DNA of 64,000 bases from Alteribacter aurantiacus DSM 18675 (GTDB taxonomy: Bacteria > Bacillota > Bacilli > Bacillales > Salisediminibacteriaceae). The stretch's first letter is position 1. Each line of letters starts with the position of its first letter. The notes beneath the pieces were generated by a model, which worked only from the letters and a program-made list of their open reading frames with translations, was not told the origin of the DNA and ran no database searches. The stretch spans positions 1 through 64,000 of the forward strand of contig NZ_AUCJ01000010.1 of assembly GCF_000429705.1 (NCBI RefSeq), read 5' to 3'. Shown here one piece after another: positions 52,543 to 62,760 of the stretch. The position numbers and the translations under genes were made by a program.

Positions 52543-53502
52543 GTGACTGAAGAAAAAATTTATGATGTTGTAATTATCGGAGCAGGACCAGCTGGGATGA
52601 CGGCGGCAGTCTATACGTCTCGTGCAAATTTATCTACAGTGATGATTGAGCGTGGAATGCCGGGCGGACAAATGGCAAACACAGAAGATGTTGAAAACTA
52701 CCCGGGATATGACAGCATCCTCGGTCCTGATTTGTCTAATAAAATGTTTGAGCACTCAAAGAAATTCGGTGCAGAATACAAATACGGCGATGTTAAAGAA
52801 ATCATCGACGGAAAAGAATATAAGCGAATTGTACTAGGAAACGGGGAAATCAAAACCCGCTCCATTATCATTGCTACAGGTGCGAAATATAAAGCTCTTG
52901 GCGTTGATGGGGAGAAAGAACTGAGCGGTCGCGGTGTATCTTACTGTGCTGTATGTGACGGCGCGTTCTTTAAAAATAAAGAGCTTGTCGTTGTCGGTGG
53001 GGGCGATTCTGCGGTGGAAGAAGCAGTGTACCTCACTCGTTTTGCCAGCAAAGTAACAGTAGTGCACCGTCGCGATAAGTTACGTGCACAAAAAATTCTC
53101 CAAGATCGCGCATTTGCTAACGATAAAATTGATTTCATCTGGGATACGGTTGTAAAAGAAATCAATGATAAGGACGGTAAAGTCGGAAGCGTGACCCTAG
53201 TGAGCACGAAAGATGGATCGGAGCGCGAGTTCAAAACGGACGGCGTGTTCATTTACATCGGTATGCTTCCAATTAACGAGCCGTTTAAGGATCTAGGCAT
53301 TACAAACGAAGACGGCTACGTTGAAACGAATGACGAAATGGAAACGAAAATTCCTGGTATTTACGCAGCCGGAGACGTTCGTGAAAAAACATTGCGTCAG
53401 ATCGTTACAGCCACAGGAGACGGAAGTATCGCTGCTCAAGCGGTGCAACACTACGTTGAAAGCCTTATTGAAGAGCTAGAAAGTGAAAAAGCGAATAACT
53501 AA
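52543..53502 (+). CDS. trxB: Thioredoxin reductase
   Basis: 319 residues. FAD site GAGPAGMTAAVYTSRANL, redox-active CAVC (Cys135 and Cys138), NADPH site VVGGGDSAVEEAVYLTRFA and the C-terminal GIYAAGDVREKTLRQIVTATGDGSIAA. It reduces thioredoxin with NADPH. The start is GTG 52543 behind GGGGAGTGG. A terminator follows. It is the last gene of the conserved block, and the accessory region begins right after it. Confidence 0.96.
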   Translation: MTEEKIYDVVIIGAGPAGMTAAVYTSRANLSTVMIERGMPGGQMANTEDVENYPGYDSILGPDLSNKMFEHSKKFGAEYKYGDVKEIIDGKEYKRIVLGNGEIKTRSIIIATGAKYKALGVDGEKELSGRGVSYCAVCDGAFFKNKELVVVGGGDSAVEEAVYLTRFASKVTVVHRRDKLRAQKILQDRAFANDKIDFIWDTVVKEINDKDGKVGSVTLVSTKDGSEREFKTDGVFIYIGMLPINEPFKDLGITNEDGYVETNDEMETKIPGIYAAGDVREKTLRQIVTATGDGSIAAQAVQHYVESLIEELESEKANN

Positions 53503-53514
53503 TGCTAGTTAGCT

Positions 53515-53544
53515 GCGGCCCATCATCTTGGTGGGCCGTTTTGT
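53515..53544 (+). terminator. Terminator of trxB
   Basis: CGGCCCATCAT pairs with GTGGGCCG, then TTTTG. Confidence 0.85.
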
Positions 53545-53692
53545 TTGTTTGCAGAAAGGTAAGGGCGGAGGGGCGATTTGGGCCAAACCGTTAATTAGAG
53601 GCGGGAAGGCGTAAATCGGAGTAGTGAAGCCGTGATAAAAAGAGATGAAACCGTGAATTACCCATTCGTTCTGTAGAAAAAAGAAAAGCAAG

Positions 53693-56137
53693 CCGTTAAA
53701 ACCTCGAGGAATTACTGTATTAACCGATGCCCGAGGGGTTAAGACCGAATATCATCATAACGCTTACGGAAACGTGATAAAAGCCATTAGTGATGCCGGT
53801 GGTCTAAACTATACCCGGACATTTAACTATGATGATCAAAATAACATTATTCAGGAGAAAGATGAAAATGCCAACAAGTCAGGGAGTAATGCATCTTACG
53901 ATTATACTTATGACTTGGAAGGGAATCTAACAAGTTTTACAACAACTTTAGGTGAAGTAGAGACATTCGAGTATGATGAAAATCATAATCCCGTACAAAT
54001 CATCGACGCAGAAGGCAATGTGTTTTCAGAAGAGTATGACATAAATAGTAACAATGTTGCTTCAACGGACGCAGCTACGAAGTCTTCGGCAATGAAATAT
54101 GACAGTAATGGGAACGTGATTGAATCCACTTCCAGTGTGAGCATCGGAGAGAACCTCATTCTTAATGGAAGCTTTGAGATTGATCAAAATCAAGATAATT
54201 GGCCGGATCACTGGCGGAAGGTTGGTACGGCCACATTTAGCTACCTAAACGGTGGCGCCCAAGTGCAAAATGGCAAGCTCGGAAACAAACAAGTAAGGGT
54301 AAGAAATCCTTCTACCAATGCTGCAATTGAAAGTGATGCCATCCCGTATGACAATAAGAAAAAATATGTCGCCAGCGGCTACATCAAAACAACCAATGCA
54401 TCTTCGCAAGGTAAGATTGTGGTTACCGGAAAAACATCCGGCGGAACGATCACAAAAGAACTCAGCAGTCCTGCTCTTTCAGGAACCACGGGGGTTGAAC
54501 GTATTCATTTAGTAGTAAACCCTGGTGATTTACCAAGTACCACAACAAACATTACGATAAAAGCGTACGCAACAAGTGGTTCAGGTGACTTCTTCTTTGA
54601 CGGACTTCAGTTGGAAGAAGAATATTTCGGCGCCTATAATCTTATTGAAAACAGCGATTTTGAATGGGATAAAGATAAAAACGGCGTGCCGGAACAATGG
54701 TATTTTCCAGGAACATTAACATCAAAAGATGGTATAGACACGACAACCGCTTATGCTAGGAAGCAGTCTGTCAAGCTTACCGGACAGCGAAACATCGATA
54801 AATTTGTCCGTCAAGAAGTGCAAGTCAACGGAAAAGCGGGTCAAAAAATCACCGTCTCCGGCTACTCAAAGGTGGATAATCCGACACCGAACGCCGGACC
54901 TTATCAAATGAATGTTGCAATTAACCACACAGACGGAACCACACAGTGGGTCAATGGAGACTTTGATAAGTCAAAATCTCATGACTGGCAGCATGTCTCC
55001 TTAAGGTTCGCACCCGTGAAGGATTTCAGTAGTCTCACGGTTTACTATCAATTCAAAGACCAAACTGGTACCGCTTGGTTTGATTCGGCAAAAGTGAAGA
55101 TTGGTTCAATCCGATCAAAGTCCGCATACGATCCTAAAGGGAATTATGTGATAAATGAAACGGATGCAAATGGGGATACAGTTTTTAAATCATATGACGC
55201 GATTGGAAACGTGACAGGGGAAACCGTTGGTGGAGATACACGAAATTATGAATATAATTCAAACGACAATTTAGTAAAAGTAATTGATGAACACCGACGT
55301 ACGACCAGGTTTGAGTATGATAAAAGTGGCAACCATACGGCCACGATAAATGCGTTGGGACATATTACCTCTACAACATTCGATGAAAGGGATAATAAAA
55401 CGTCCTATACAGACGCGCTGGAAAGAAAAATCCATTATGAATATGACATTATTGGAAACCCGGTCAAAACAATCTCACCTAATGGGAGTGTCGTAGAAAC
55501 AACTTATAATAAAGTTGATCGTAAAAACGCTGCCTTCTACAACGGGGTAAAGCGGTATGAGTTTGTATACGATGCCAACGGGAATTTACTGAGTGAGAAA
55601 TATCTCTTAACAGGGGTCACCTCTACTTTTACTTATGATGCGGACGATAAGTTGAAAGAAAAAAGCGATACTGCAGGTAAGAAAGTGACCTATTCATACG
55701 ATAAAAACGGAAACCTAATGTCAAGTGTGTACCAATCTGGAACCAATAAAGTCGAAGCAGCGATTACCGTAGATAAAAACGATCAAATAACGAGTATTTC
55801 CAGCGGGGCTGCCGAGGTGGGCTTTACCTACACCGAAAGCGATGAGTTAGCCAGCTTAAGAAACAAGAATGGTACTTTTACCCTTTACGGGTATGATGGG
55901 GCGGGTCAGGTGCTTCGGGTGGCAACCAGTCATCCTCACGGCACCCTCATTGAGTCGTTTGATTACAGCTATGATGCGAAAGGAAACCGGACTTCGGAGA
56001 AAACTCTATCCGGAACGGCCAGCTTTACTTATGACAAAAGCAATCAGCTTACAAAAGAAGTAAGACCAACAGGAGATGTGCTCGAGTACACGTATGATGC
56101 GGTTGGGATTAAATTTATGTTTTCCTCAACAGTATAG
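53693..56137 (+). pseudogene. WapA/Rhs-like YD-repeat protein, truncated at both ends
   Basis: The open frame runs from a stop near 53643; YD-repeat sequence starts about 53693 (LTDARGVKTEYHHNAYGN), with no start codon, signal peptide or upstream shell. Two carbohydrate-binding-like jelly-roll modules (ENLILNGSFEIDQNQDNWPD, NLIENSDFEWDKDKNGVPEQ) interrupt the repeats. Many YD motifs follow (FEYDKSGNHTAT, YSYDKNGNLMSS, YTYDAVG). The C-terminal DPxGx core cleavage motif and toxin domain are missing: after YTYDAVG the frame reads IKFMFSSTV and stops. Whole WapA-like proteins deliver contact-dependent toxins. This copy cannot. Confidence 0.85.
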
Positions 56138-56424
56138 CGAACTTATGCTCTTTACAAATGCTCCTCAAATAGGGGAGTGGGAATTTTATCCTATAAAGAC
56201 CGCAAAACCACAAAAGAACATGGGATGATGTTGTGAGAGCAAATAAGGAAGTATTATCCCAAGAGGATTGCCTATTCATTGCCCAAAATGGAACTGGAGA
56301 TCAATTGTGTTTTAAATTAATGGGTGATGCTGTTGATAATGATGTATACCTTTGGGATCATGATAGCAGTAGCACTTCGTGGGTAGCTCAAAATCTATCA
56401 GATTTGATTATGAATTTAAAATGA
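56118..56424 (+). pseudogene. SUKH-family immunity protein remnant, frameshifted
   Basis: Frame one, from 56118, reads CFPQQYSELMLFTNAPQIGE and WEFYPIKTAKPQK. After the A run at 56212-56215 the continuation is in the next frame: RTWDDVVRANKEVLSQED then LFIAQNGTGDQLCFKL and VYLWDHDSSSTSWVAQNLSD. Joined, they give a typical SUKH (SMI1/KNR4) immunity protein minus its N terminus. One extra A breaks the gene. A 63-codon piece from GTG 56233 is the intact part. It abuts the toxin-less end of the YD-repeat gene, so this is a decayed toxin-immunity pair. Confidence 0.8.
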
Positions 56425-56432
56425 TATTTTTT

Positions 56433-56467
56433 TACCAGAGGATTCTTTTAATTCTCTGGTATTTTTA
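56433..56467 (+). terminator. Terminator downstream of the SUKH remnant
   Basis: TACCAGAG pairs with CTCTGGTA, then TTTTT. Confidence 0.85.
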
Positions 56468-56820
56468 GATTCCGTGCATTCAGACAGTCTCAGTAGTTTT
56501 TAAGGATCTATTTTTTAAACTAAATACAAATGTCTAAAAGTTAAGACTTTTAGATGATGAGATAAACATAAAAATACATCTTGTTTTTTGATTGTGGATA
56601 AATTTACAAGTTCAATATTAAAATGAAATTAGATAATTTGGAATTTGTGAAAAAGGTACTTAAAGTATTGGGGAGTTTAGTGAAGGAAACTTCAACTTAA
56701 TCAATTGCCAATATTAAAGAGGTTTTATTTGTTAAACTTGTTTCCAATAATTAATAACGATAAAAATTTATTGAATTTCAATAATAAATGTTTTAATATG
56801 GAATTAATGGGGGGGTAATT
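56468..56820. other. AT-rich intergenic stretch
   Basis: About 350 bases, very AT-rich, no supported gene or RNA. It must contain the promoter for the DUF2975/XRE pair. No single -35/-10 pair stands out. Confidence 0.4.
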
Positions 56821-57297
56821 ATGAAAATTGGAACAATCAACTTCTTAAAAGTATCTGTTTTTATCATTGGCATTATAATGATTTGTTTTTGTATTTTTGC
56901 TCTTCCGTCTCTTGCAGACTACTCAGCAAAGATGAATCCGGAGTACGCATTTTTGGAACTTCCTGTGTTAATTGGTATATACATTACTGCGATACCATTT
57001 TTCCTTTCTCTGTTCCATGCCTTAAAACTATTAAATTACATTAAAAGTAAAAGTGTTTTTACGGAATTAGCTGTGAATTCATTAAAACAAATTAAAAATA
57101 GTGCAATTTCTATAATTGTCCTATACGTTATTGGTATGTTCTTTTTGGCTTTCTTAAATGCATTACACCCTGGAATAGCAATTATTGGTATTGTTATTGT
57201 GTTTGCAACGCTTGTTATTTCTGTCTTTACTGCTGTTCTCCAAGAATTGTTAATAAGTGCTATTAAAATAAAATCAGAAAATGATTTAACTGTTTGA
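56821..57297 (+). CDS. DUF2975 membrane protein
   Basis: 158 residues with four membrane segments (about 9-30, 45-68, 92-113 and 118-143). The layout, with a TELAVNSLKQIKNSAI segment after the second helix, is that of DUF2975 proteins (YoaS-like). It is paired with an XRE repressor gene 9 nt downstream, the usual partner, so the membrane protein may control or be controlled by the regulator. GGGGGG lies upstream of ATG. Function unknown. Confidence 0.8.
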   Translation: MKIGTINFLKVSVFIIGIIMICFCIFALPSLADYSAKMNPEYAFLELPVLIGIYITAIPFFLSLFHALKLLNYIKSKSVFTELAVNSLKQIKNSAISIIVLYVIGMFFLAFLNALHPGIAIIGIVIVFATLVISVFTAVLQELLISAIKIKSENDLTV

Positions 57298-57306
57298 GGT
57301 GATAGA

Positions 57307-57522
57307 ATGCCAATAGTAGTTAATGTTGATGTAATGTTAGCAAAAAGAAAAATGAGTGTTACAGAATTATCAGAGAAAGTCGGAATTACAATGGCTAACC
57401 TATCTATATTAAAAAATGGAAAAGCAAAAGCCATTAGGTTTTCAACATTAGAGGCAATATGTAAGGCATTAGAATGCCAACCTGGAGATATTTTAGAATA
57501 CGAAGATGAAGACATAATATAA
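57307..57522 (+). CDS. XRE-family transcriptional regulator (YozG-like)
   Basis: 71 residues. A single Cro/CI helix-turn-helix: LAKRKMSVTELSEKVGITMANLSILKNGKAKAIRFSTLEAICKALECQPGDILEYE. This short type regularly accompanies DUF2975 genes. GAGGTG precedes ATG. It presumably regulates its own operon with the membrane partner. Confidence 0.88.
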   Translation: MPIVVNVDVMLAKRKMSVTELSEKVGITMANLSILKNGKAKAIRFSTLEAICKALECQPGDILEYEDEDII

Positions 57523-57543
57523 ACATTCTGAAAAATACAATGG

Positions 57544-57602
57544 AACTAACGGGGGGAGATAGTGGAAGAATCCGTTCCGTCCGTTATGATGCTGACGGGG
57601 AG
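57544..57602. repeat. Second repeat family, copy 1
   Basis: AACTAACGGG, GATAGTGGAAGAA, CCGTT, TCCGTTATG and TGCT recur in the same order at 62577-62634, about 75% identical over 58 bp with a 1-nt indel. TAACGG and CCGTTA form an inverted pair inside each copy. Confidence 0.75.
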
Positions 57603-57722
57603 AAGAGTTGAATAAAGAGAGCTAATGCTGAATTAGAAATAGTCTCCTCTTTTACTATTTGTTGTTAATTTATATTTAAGTACGAGAATTAGAAAAATAA
57701 AGAATTCAAGAGAGGATATTTT

Positions 57723-58349
57723 ATGGGAGAGCAAGAGAAACTAAAGGTTTTCGATGATGATAGAAACCAAATAGGAATTGCTTCACGGAGTGATGTACAT
57801 AAGAACGGATATTGGCATGAAGCATTTCATTGTTGGTTTCTTGGAAATGAACAAGGAATAGATTACATCTACTTACAACTTCGTAGTAAAAATAAGAAAG
57901 ACTATCCTAATCTATTAGATATTACTGCTGCTGGACATTTACTGTCTGATGAGAGAGTTCAAGACGGAGTAAGGGAAATAAAAGAAGAAATAGGAATAGA
58001 TTTAGCTTTTGAGGATTTAAGTCCGTTAGGTATAATTGATTACTGTGTTGTGAAAGAAAATTTCATAGATAAAGAATTAGCAAACGTTTTTTTATATATG
58101 AGTGAGAATACCTTTGACGAATTTACACTTCAACTTGAAGAAGTTTCAGGAATAGTGAGAGCTAAATTTACCGACTTTACTCAACTTTGGTTTAGTGATA
58201 AAGAGGAGATAGAAATCAATGGGTTTCAAATAAACAAGTATGGAAATAAGCTTATGATTAATGAAAGCGTAAACATAGATAAATTCGTACCCCATCAAGT
58301 TACTTACTATAAAGAAGTTATTCAACAGATACAGAAAAAGATTAAGTAG
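57723..58349 (+). CDS. Nudix hydrolase
   Basis: 208 residues. The Nudix box lies in AGHLLSDERVQDGVREIKEEIGI: the REIKEEIG part carries the metal-binding Glu residues, and the spacing before it is one residue shorter than the canonical box, a variant I recall from Bacillus members with the DITAAGHL lead-in. It should hydrolyse a nucleoside diphosphate linked to another group. The substrate is unknown. AGAGGATATTTT precedes ATG. It is probably a single-gene unit in the accessory block. Confidence 0.8.
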   Translation: MGEQEKLKVFDDDRNQIGIASRSDVHKNGYWHEAFHCWFLGNEQGIDYIYLQLRSKNKKDYPNLLDITAAGHLLSDERVQDGVREIKEEIGIDLAFEDLSPLGIIDYCVVKENFIDKELANVFLYMSENTFDEFTLQLEEVSGIVRAKFTDFTQLWFSDKEEIEINGFQINKYGNKLMINESVNIDKFVPHQVTYYKEVIQQIQKKIK

Positions 58350-58544
58350 AACTCTTAATTATGTCTAACGTGTACGTTGCTACACAAATTATCGTTGCTC
58401 TTGTGTCGCTAACGAAGAGATTAGGAAAAACAGTTAAATACCATAAGTTCCAAATGTTGCTTTTTAACGATCTTAAAATGAAGAATTTTGTTAGTGAAAA
58501 GCAAGTTATTGCTTGAATAAGAGAATTAAAAGTGAGGTATGGCA

Positions 58545-59084
58545 ATGTTAATAAAGCACAAATGGATATTCTTGGTTTTTACTTTAGTACTCTTGACGGC
58601 TTGTAGTCCAGAATCTAGGGAAGGAGCTATGATGGAAGTTGAGTCTACAGATTTATCTAATGAAACTATTGACGATATTAAAGCAGGCATGTCCATCAAC
58701 GATGAATCTCTTATAATGAAACACGGAAAATTTGAAAAACATCCAGATAATGACCATTACGCAACACTAAGAAACTATGACCAATATTGGAATAAACATT
58801 TTATTATGAGTGTGGATAGAGAAACAAAGGAAATTTTACAAGTTAGTGTTCTCGAAGAAAACAATACATCTTCAACTGCAATGGGAATAAAAAGAGGTTC
58901 GTCTATTGATGAAGTTACAGCAACCTATGGTGAGAACTATTATATTTATGAAGACAAAGAACAAACCATCTATTTAATTGGATATGTTGATCATCAAAAT
59001 GATTTACAATTATCCTTTCTACACTTTGATAATAAAGTTATAGGCATGAATATTGGTTATAATTTTAACGGAATGAAATATTGA
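58545..59084 (+). CDS. Hypothetical lipoprotein
   Basis: 179 residues. N terminus MLIKHKWIFLVFTLVLLTAC is a lipoprotein signal with lipobox LTAC. The mature part is acidic and polar with no known domain. Two stretches (IKAGMSINDESLIMKHGKFE and IKRGSSIDEVTATYGENY) look like a duplicated motif of a small alpha-beta fold. ATG 58545 is chosen because GAGGT lies 6 nt upstream. The earlier ATG 58539 directly abuts it. It is exposed on the outer face of the membrane. Confidence 0.75.
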   Translation: MLIKHKWIFLVFTLVLLTACSPESREGAMMEVESTDLSNETIDDIKAGMSINDESLIMKHGKFEKHPDNDHYATLRNYDQYWNKHFIMSVDRETKEILQVSVLEENNTSSTAMGIKRGSSIDEVTATYGENYYIYEDKEQTIYLIGYVDHQNDLQLSFLHFDNKVIGMNIGYNFNGMKY

Positions 59085-59209
59085 TAGAAATATTTTCAAG
59101 CAGTGGGTTTAAATTTCAAAAGGAATTTTCCCCTCTTATAAACTTCAAATAGAAGATGGATACAAACCTCTTAAGTACCGAGGGAGAGTATAATTAGGAG
59201 GGCAACTAG

Positions 59210-60454
59210 GTGGTATCAAACAGTTATCAATTATGGAAGCAGCCAAATTTTTTAAAGCTTTGGTCTTCTCAAACGTTAAATTCTTTCGCGGAAATTTTGC
59301 TTAGAGTAGTAGTTATGCTAGAAGTTTACCGATTAACAAATTCAGTTCTTGGTGCAGCTTCTGTATTTGCATTTATGTCACTTTCTTCATTTATTAGTAG
59401 CCTTATCGTTTCAAGAATAATAGACAATTACTCAATGAAAAAGATTTTATTTTCGGTGGGATGGTTACGCGGCATATTAGTAATAGCAATTGGTGGATTC
59501 ATCTACATTGAAAATACAGTGGGACTCACCTTATTGTTTCTAGCTATTTCGTTATATTCTTTTGCTGGGGCGTGGTATCAACCAGCAAGGTTTGCTATTT
59601 TACCTTTAATTATTCCGAGGGAGCAATATATTAAAGCGAACGGAACTCTTGTCATGATTCAGCAATTACTAATGGTTGCAGGTTGGGGATTAGGTGGTGT
59701 TTTGGCAGCATTCATTTGGTATCCAATTATTATTTCTGTCATTGCAGTCGCTTATGTGGTTTCTGGTTTATTCGTTTACCTTATAAAAGTTGAGGAGAAA
59801 AATCTCTCCGTTAAGAAAAACACAAAAAGAATACCTGCTTGGAAAGAAGTTTGGCGTATTCCTGTTGTACGTGGCATTACTATGATGGAGACAATTGAAG
59901 GTATCTCAAATGCTATATGGACCTCAGCACTTCTACTAGCCTTTGCCACTGTTGTGTTAAATGCTGGAGAAGAGTGGTGGGGATTTCTGAATGCAGGTTA
60001 TTTCGTTGGTGCCATTTTAGGAAGTATTATTGTTACCTTTAATGCAAAAATCTTAGAAAATAAAATTGGAATTATGATTGGGCTCAGTGGGGTATCCATG
60101 GGTGTATTAACGATTATATTCTCTTTTACAACCGTTCCGATTATTGCTGTGTTGCTGTGTGTACTTATGGGACCCATGTATCAAGCAAGGGATATTTGTC
60201 AGGTTGCTCTGTTGCAAGACGCTATACCAGAAGAACGTCGTGCGGGGATAATGGCCGCGAGAAGTGCTTTTCTAACTCCGTGGAACGGAATAATGGTTCT
60301 AATTGTTGGGTTTGCTGCCGACGTATTTAGCGTTCAGATGGTCTATTTGATTGCTGGGATATTATATTTCATGGGTTCTTTACTAGCTTTTCAACAAACA
60401 TCACTTAGAAATTACGAATTTAAGGACTCAGAAAAAAGTAAGATGACAACATAA
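59210..60454 (+). CDS. Major facilitator superfamily transporter
   Basis: 414 residues with about 11-12 membrane segments. N-terminal LWSSQTLNSFAEILLRVVVMLEVYRL and the loop SRIIDNYSMKKIL match the MFS_3 (enterobactin exporter / macrolide efflux-like) subgroup. The central basic loop NLSVKKNTKRIPAWKEVW separates two halves. The substrate is unknown; efflux is likely. GTG 59210 follows AGGAGGG with 7-nt spacing. It may share a transcript with the HAD gene. Confidence 0.85.
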   Translation: MVSNSYQLWKQPNFLKLWSSQTLNSFAEILLRVVVMLEVYRLTNSVLGAASVFAFMSLSSFISSLIVSRIIDNYSMKKILFSVGWLRGILVIAIGGFIYIENTVGLTLLFLAISLYSFAGAWYQPARFAILPLIIPREQYIKANGTLVMIQQLLMVAGWGLGGVLAAFIWYPIIISVIAVAYVVSGLFVYLIKVEEKNLSVKKNTKRIPAWKEVWRIPVVRGITMMETIEGISNAIWTSALLLAFATVVLNAGEEWWGFLNAGYFVGAILGSIIVTFNAKILENKIGIMIGLSGVSMGVLTIIFSFTTVPIIAVLLCVLMGPMYQARDICQVALLQDAIPEERRAGIMAARSAFLTPWNGIMVLIVGFAADVFSVQMVYLIAGILYFMGSLLAFQQTSLRNYEFKDSEKSKMTT

Positions 60455-60551
60455 CTTAAGGACGAATAGAAAACAGATAATAATTCATGGGATATTCTAT
60501 GTAAAACGAGAGAAATTAAAGGTTTTAATAGAATTAAAGGGAGAGGAAATA

Positions 60552-61211
60552 ATGGCACAATCAATTATATTTGATATGGATGGTACGCTATTTCAAACAG
60601 ATAAAATACTGGAATTATCACTGGATGATACTTTTCGCCGCTTAAGATCTTTGGGTAAATGGGACAAAGAAACGCCTATTAATAAATACCGTGAAATTAT
60701 GGGGGTTCCTTTACCAAAGGTATGGGAGACTTTGTTACCTAATCATTCTGTTGAGGAAAGAAAAGATACGGATGCTTATTTTCTAGAAAGACTAATTAAG
60801 AATATAAGCAACGGAAATGGAGCTTTATACCCTAACGTAAAGGAAGTCTTTAGTTATTTAAAAGAGAATGATTGTTCTATATACATAGCAAGCAATGGTT
60901 TAACGGAATATCTAAAAGCGATTGTTAGTTTTTATAATTTGGATGAATGGGTTACGGAAACATTTAGTATCCAACAAATCGAATCTTTGAATAAATCAGA
61001 TTTGGTCCAAGTTATTATAAAAGAATACAGTATCACTAATGGAGCAGTAGTTGGAGACCGACTTTCAGATATAAATGCAGCTAAAGATAATGGTTTAGTT
61101 TCAATTGGATGCAACTTTGACTTTGCACGTGAAGATGAACTCTCTCAAGCTGATATGGTTATTGACGACTTGATAGAGCTACAAACAATATTGATGAAAT
61201 TAAACAGATAG
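60552..61211 (+). CDS. HAD-superfamily hydrolase
   Basis: 219 residues. HAD motifs I to IV: IIFDMDGTLFQT, IYIASNGLTEYL, a Lys in LNKSDLVQVI, and VVGDRLSDINAAKDNGL. A cap domain (about 15-95) suggests subfamily I, such as a phosphoglycolate-like phosphatase. The substrate is unknown. AGAGGAAATA precedes ATG. A terminator follows. Confidence 0.88.
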   Translation: MAQSIIFDMDGTLFQTDKILELSLDDTFRRLRSLGKWDKETPINKYREIMGVPLPKVWETLLPNHSVEERKDTDAYFLERLIKNISNGNGALYPNVKEVFSYLKENDCSIYIASNGLTEYLKAIVSFYNLDEWVTETFSIQQIESLNKSDLVQVIIKEYSITNGAVVGDRLSDINAAKDNGLVSIGCNFDFAREDELSQADMVIDDLIELQTILMKLNR

Positions 61212-61222
61212 TTTATTGAACG

Positions 61223-61252
61223 GGAGCGTTTCTTTAATAGGAACGCTCTTTG
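61223..61252 (+). terminator. Terminator of the HAD gene
   Basis: GGAGCGTTTC pairs with GGAACGCTC (imperfect), then TTTGTG. Confidence 0.6.
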
Positions 61253-61475
61253 TGTATCCAATTAATCGAAAGCAAAAATGTTTTTATTAAATTAAAAAGA
61301 TGGTTGATATTCTATAATAGATGGAGAAAGCTTTAAAACGATTTATACTATAATAGCAAAGAAGGTATACTTTGGAGGCACGCCCCTGCGATAAAACTTA
61401 AAACAAAAATAAGTTCTAGATGTTTCTCGTCAAAGTCATATTACGAAACAGTTTAATAAAGGAGTTGTATAAAAA

Positions 61476-62144
61476 ATGAATGAAAATCAAGGTGCAGAAT
61501 TAAAACGGTCTTTAAAAGCAGAAGACATTCTCCTGCAGGTCAATAGTAAAACTAAGCTAGGCGACTTACGTAAAATCGCGAAGGAAATAAAAAAAGATCA
61601 CGAACTAGCTATGGAACTTTGGTCAACCGAAGAGTTTTTGCCACGACTATTAGCAATCTTAATTATGGACAAGAAACTTCTTTCACAAGATGTGATAAAT
61701 AAGTTTGATAAGGATATGCAGAATCACACTTTTGATGAACGAAATAACTTAATGGATTGGTTAATGGCTAATCAGCTCACCAAAGACAAGAAGAAAATTG
61801 CATTGATGAAGTCATGGGAAAATAGCCCTTATGCTCTTCAAAGGAGAGCTTTCTGGTATTATCAAGCGCGATTGAGATGGACTGGACAAACACCGCCTGA
61901 TAACACCGCAGACTTGCTAACTGCAATAGAAGCTACTATTACGCAGGAAGAAACGGAAGTTCAATGGGCTATGAATTTCACCGCAGGTTGGATAGGCGTT
62001 TATGATGAAAAGAATCGCGCACGCTGTATTAAACTTGGTGAGAAAACGGGTCTCTACAAAGATGAAATAGTAGCAAAAGGATGTACTCCCAGCTATCTGC
62101 CAGAGTTCATTACGATGGAAGTTAACAAACGACATAATATTTAG
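61476..62144 (+). CDS. DNA alkylation repair protein (AlkD-like)
   Basis: 222 residues, all helical, with HEAT-like repeats. Sequence such as LRKIAKEIKKDHELAMELWSTEEFLPRLLAILIMDKKLL, NNLMDWLMANQ, ALQRRAFWYYQARL and FTAGWIGVYDEKNRARCIKLGEKTGL is typical of the DNA_alkylation/AlkD family, which removes or binds alkylated bases. GGAGTTG precedes ATG. Members with this short form are often encoded in accessory regions. The catalytic Asp of AlkD cannot be assigned by eye. Confidence 0.75.
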   Translation: MNENQGAELKRSLKAEDILLQVNSKTKLGDLRKIAKEIKKDHELAMELWSTEEFLPRLLAILIMDKKLLSQDVINKFDKDMQNHTFDERNNLMDWLMANQLTKDKKKIALMKSWENSPYALQRRAFWYYQARLRWTGQTPPDNTADLLTAIEATITQEETEVQWAMNFTAGWIGVYDEKNRARCIKLGEKTGLYKDEIVAKGCTPSYLPEFITMEVNKRHNI

Positions 62145-62576
62145 TTACTTCTGAAAAATTCATTAGAGTTTAATGGAAAATTAAAGGAATTCAAAGCCTA
62201 CATTTTAAAATTGTAATACTGCTTAATCGAAAAATAAAGGAAACAACGAGTTTTGGCAGCTAGCTCCTATCAACTCTTTCTAATCTGCAGGGCGCATATT
62301 TTTAAGAAGACCAATTTTTCAGCTGTGCAGTACAACAATATTATTCAATAAGAAAGGGATGATAAAGATGACAAAATTAGCTTATATAGAGAAAATGATA
62401 TGGAAGTAAAATAGTTGCTGGATATATAAATTTATTGATTTGAGAGAACGCATACGAAGTATGTGTCTCAAGTAATGAATAAAACAATAGGTGAATATAT
62501 CCAAGTGAAACAAAACTCCCTGAAATTTGAGGTTGTTTATTTAATAGTGCGAATTGATTGTGAAGTATTGTACTTT
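62145..62576. other. AT-rich intergenic stretch before the IS1595 element
   Basis: About 430 bases without a supported gene. A 13-codon frame at 62368-62409 with a ribosome binding site (AAAGGG) encodes MTKLAYIEKMIWK and then stops, possibly the first codons of a deleted gene. No RNA gene is seen. Confidence 0.4.
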
Positions 62577-62634
62577 AACTAACGGGTGCGATAGTGGAAG
62601 AAGCCGTTGCATCCGTTATGGTGCTAGCAGGCAG
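62577..62634. repeat. Second repeat family, copy 2
   Basis: Related to 57544-57602 with blocks AACTAACGGG, GATAGTGGAAGAA, CCGTT, TCCGTTATG and GTGCT. The two copies bracket the Nudix-lipoprotein-MFS-HAD-AlkD segment. Confidence 0.75.
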
Positions 62635-62760
62635 CTTAATTTATATATATTTTAAAATGAGTATACCTCTCCGTAAGTGAACCTTCTCTTTTAATTGCAC
62701 TCTTGCTATACTATAGGTGATTAAAGAACGAGTGTTCGTATTTTACTGGAGGTTTTGGAG

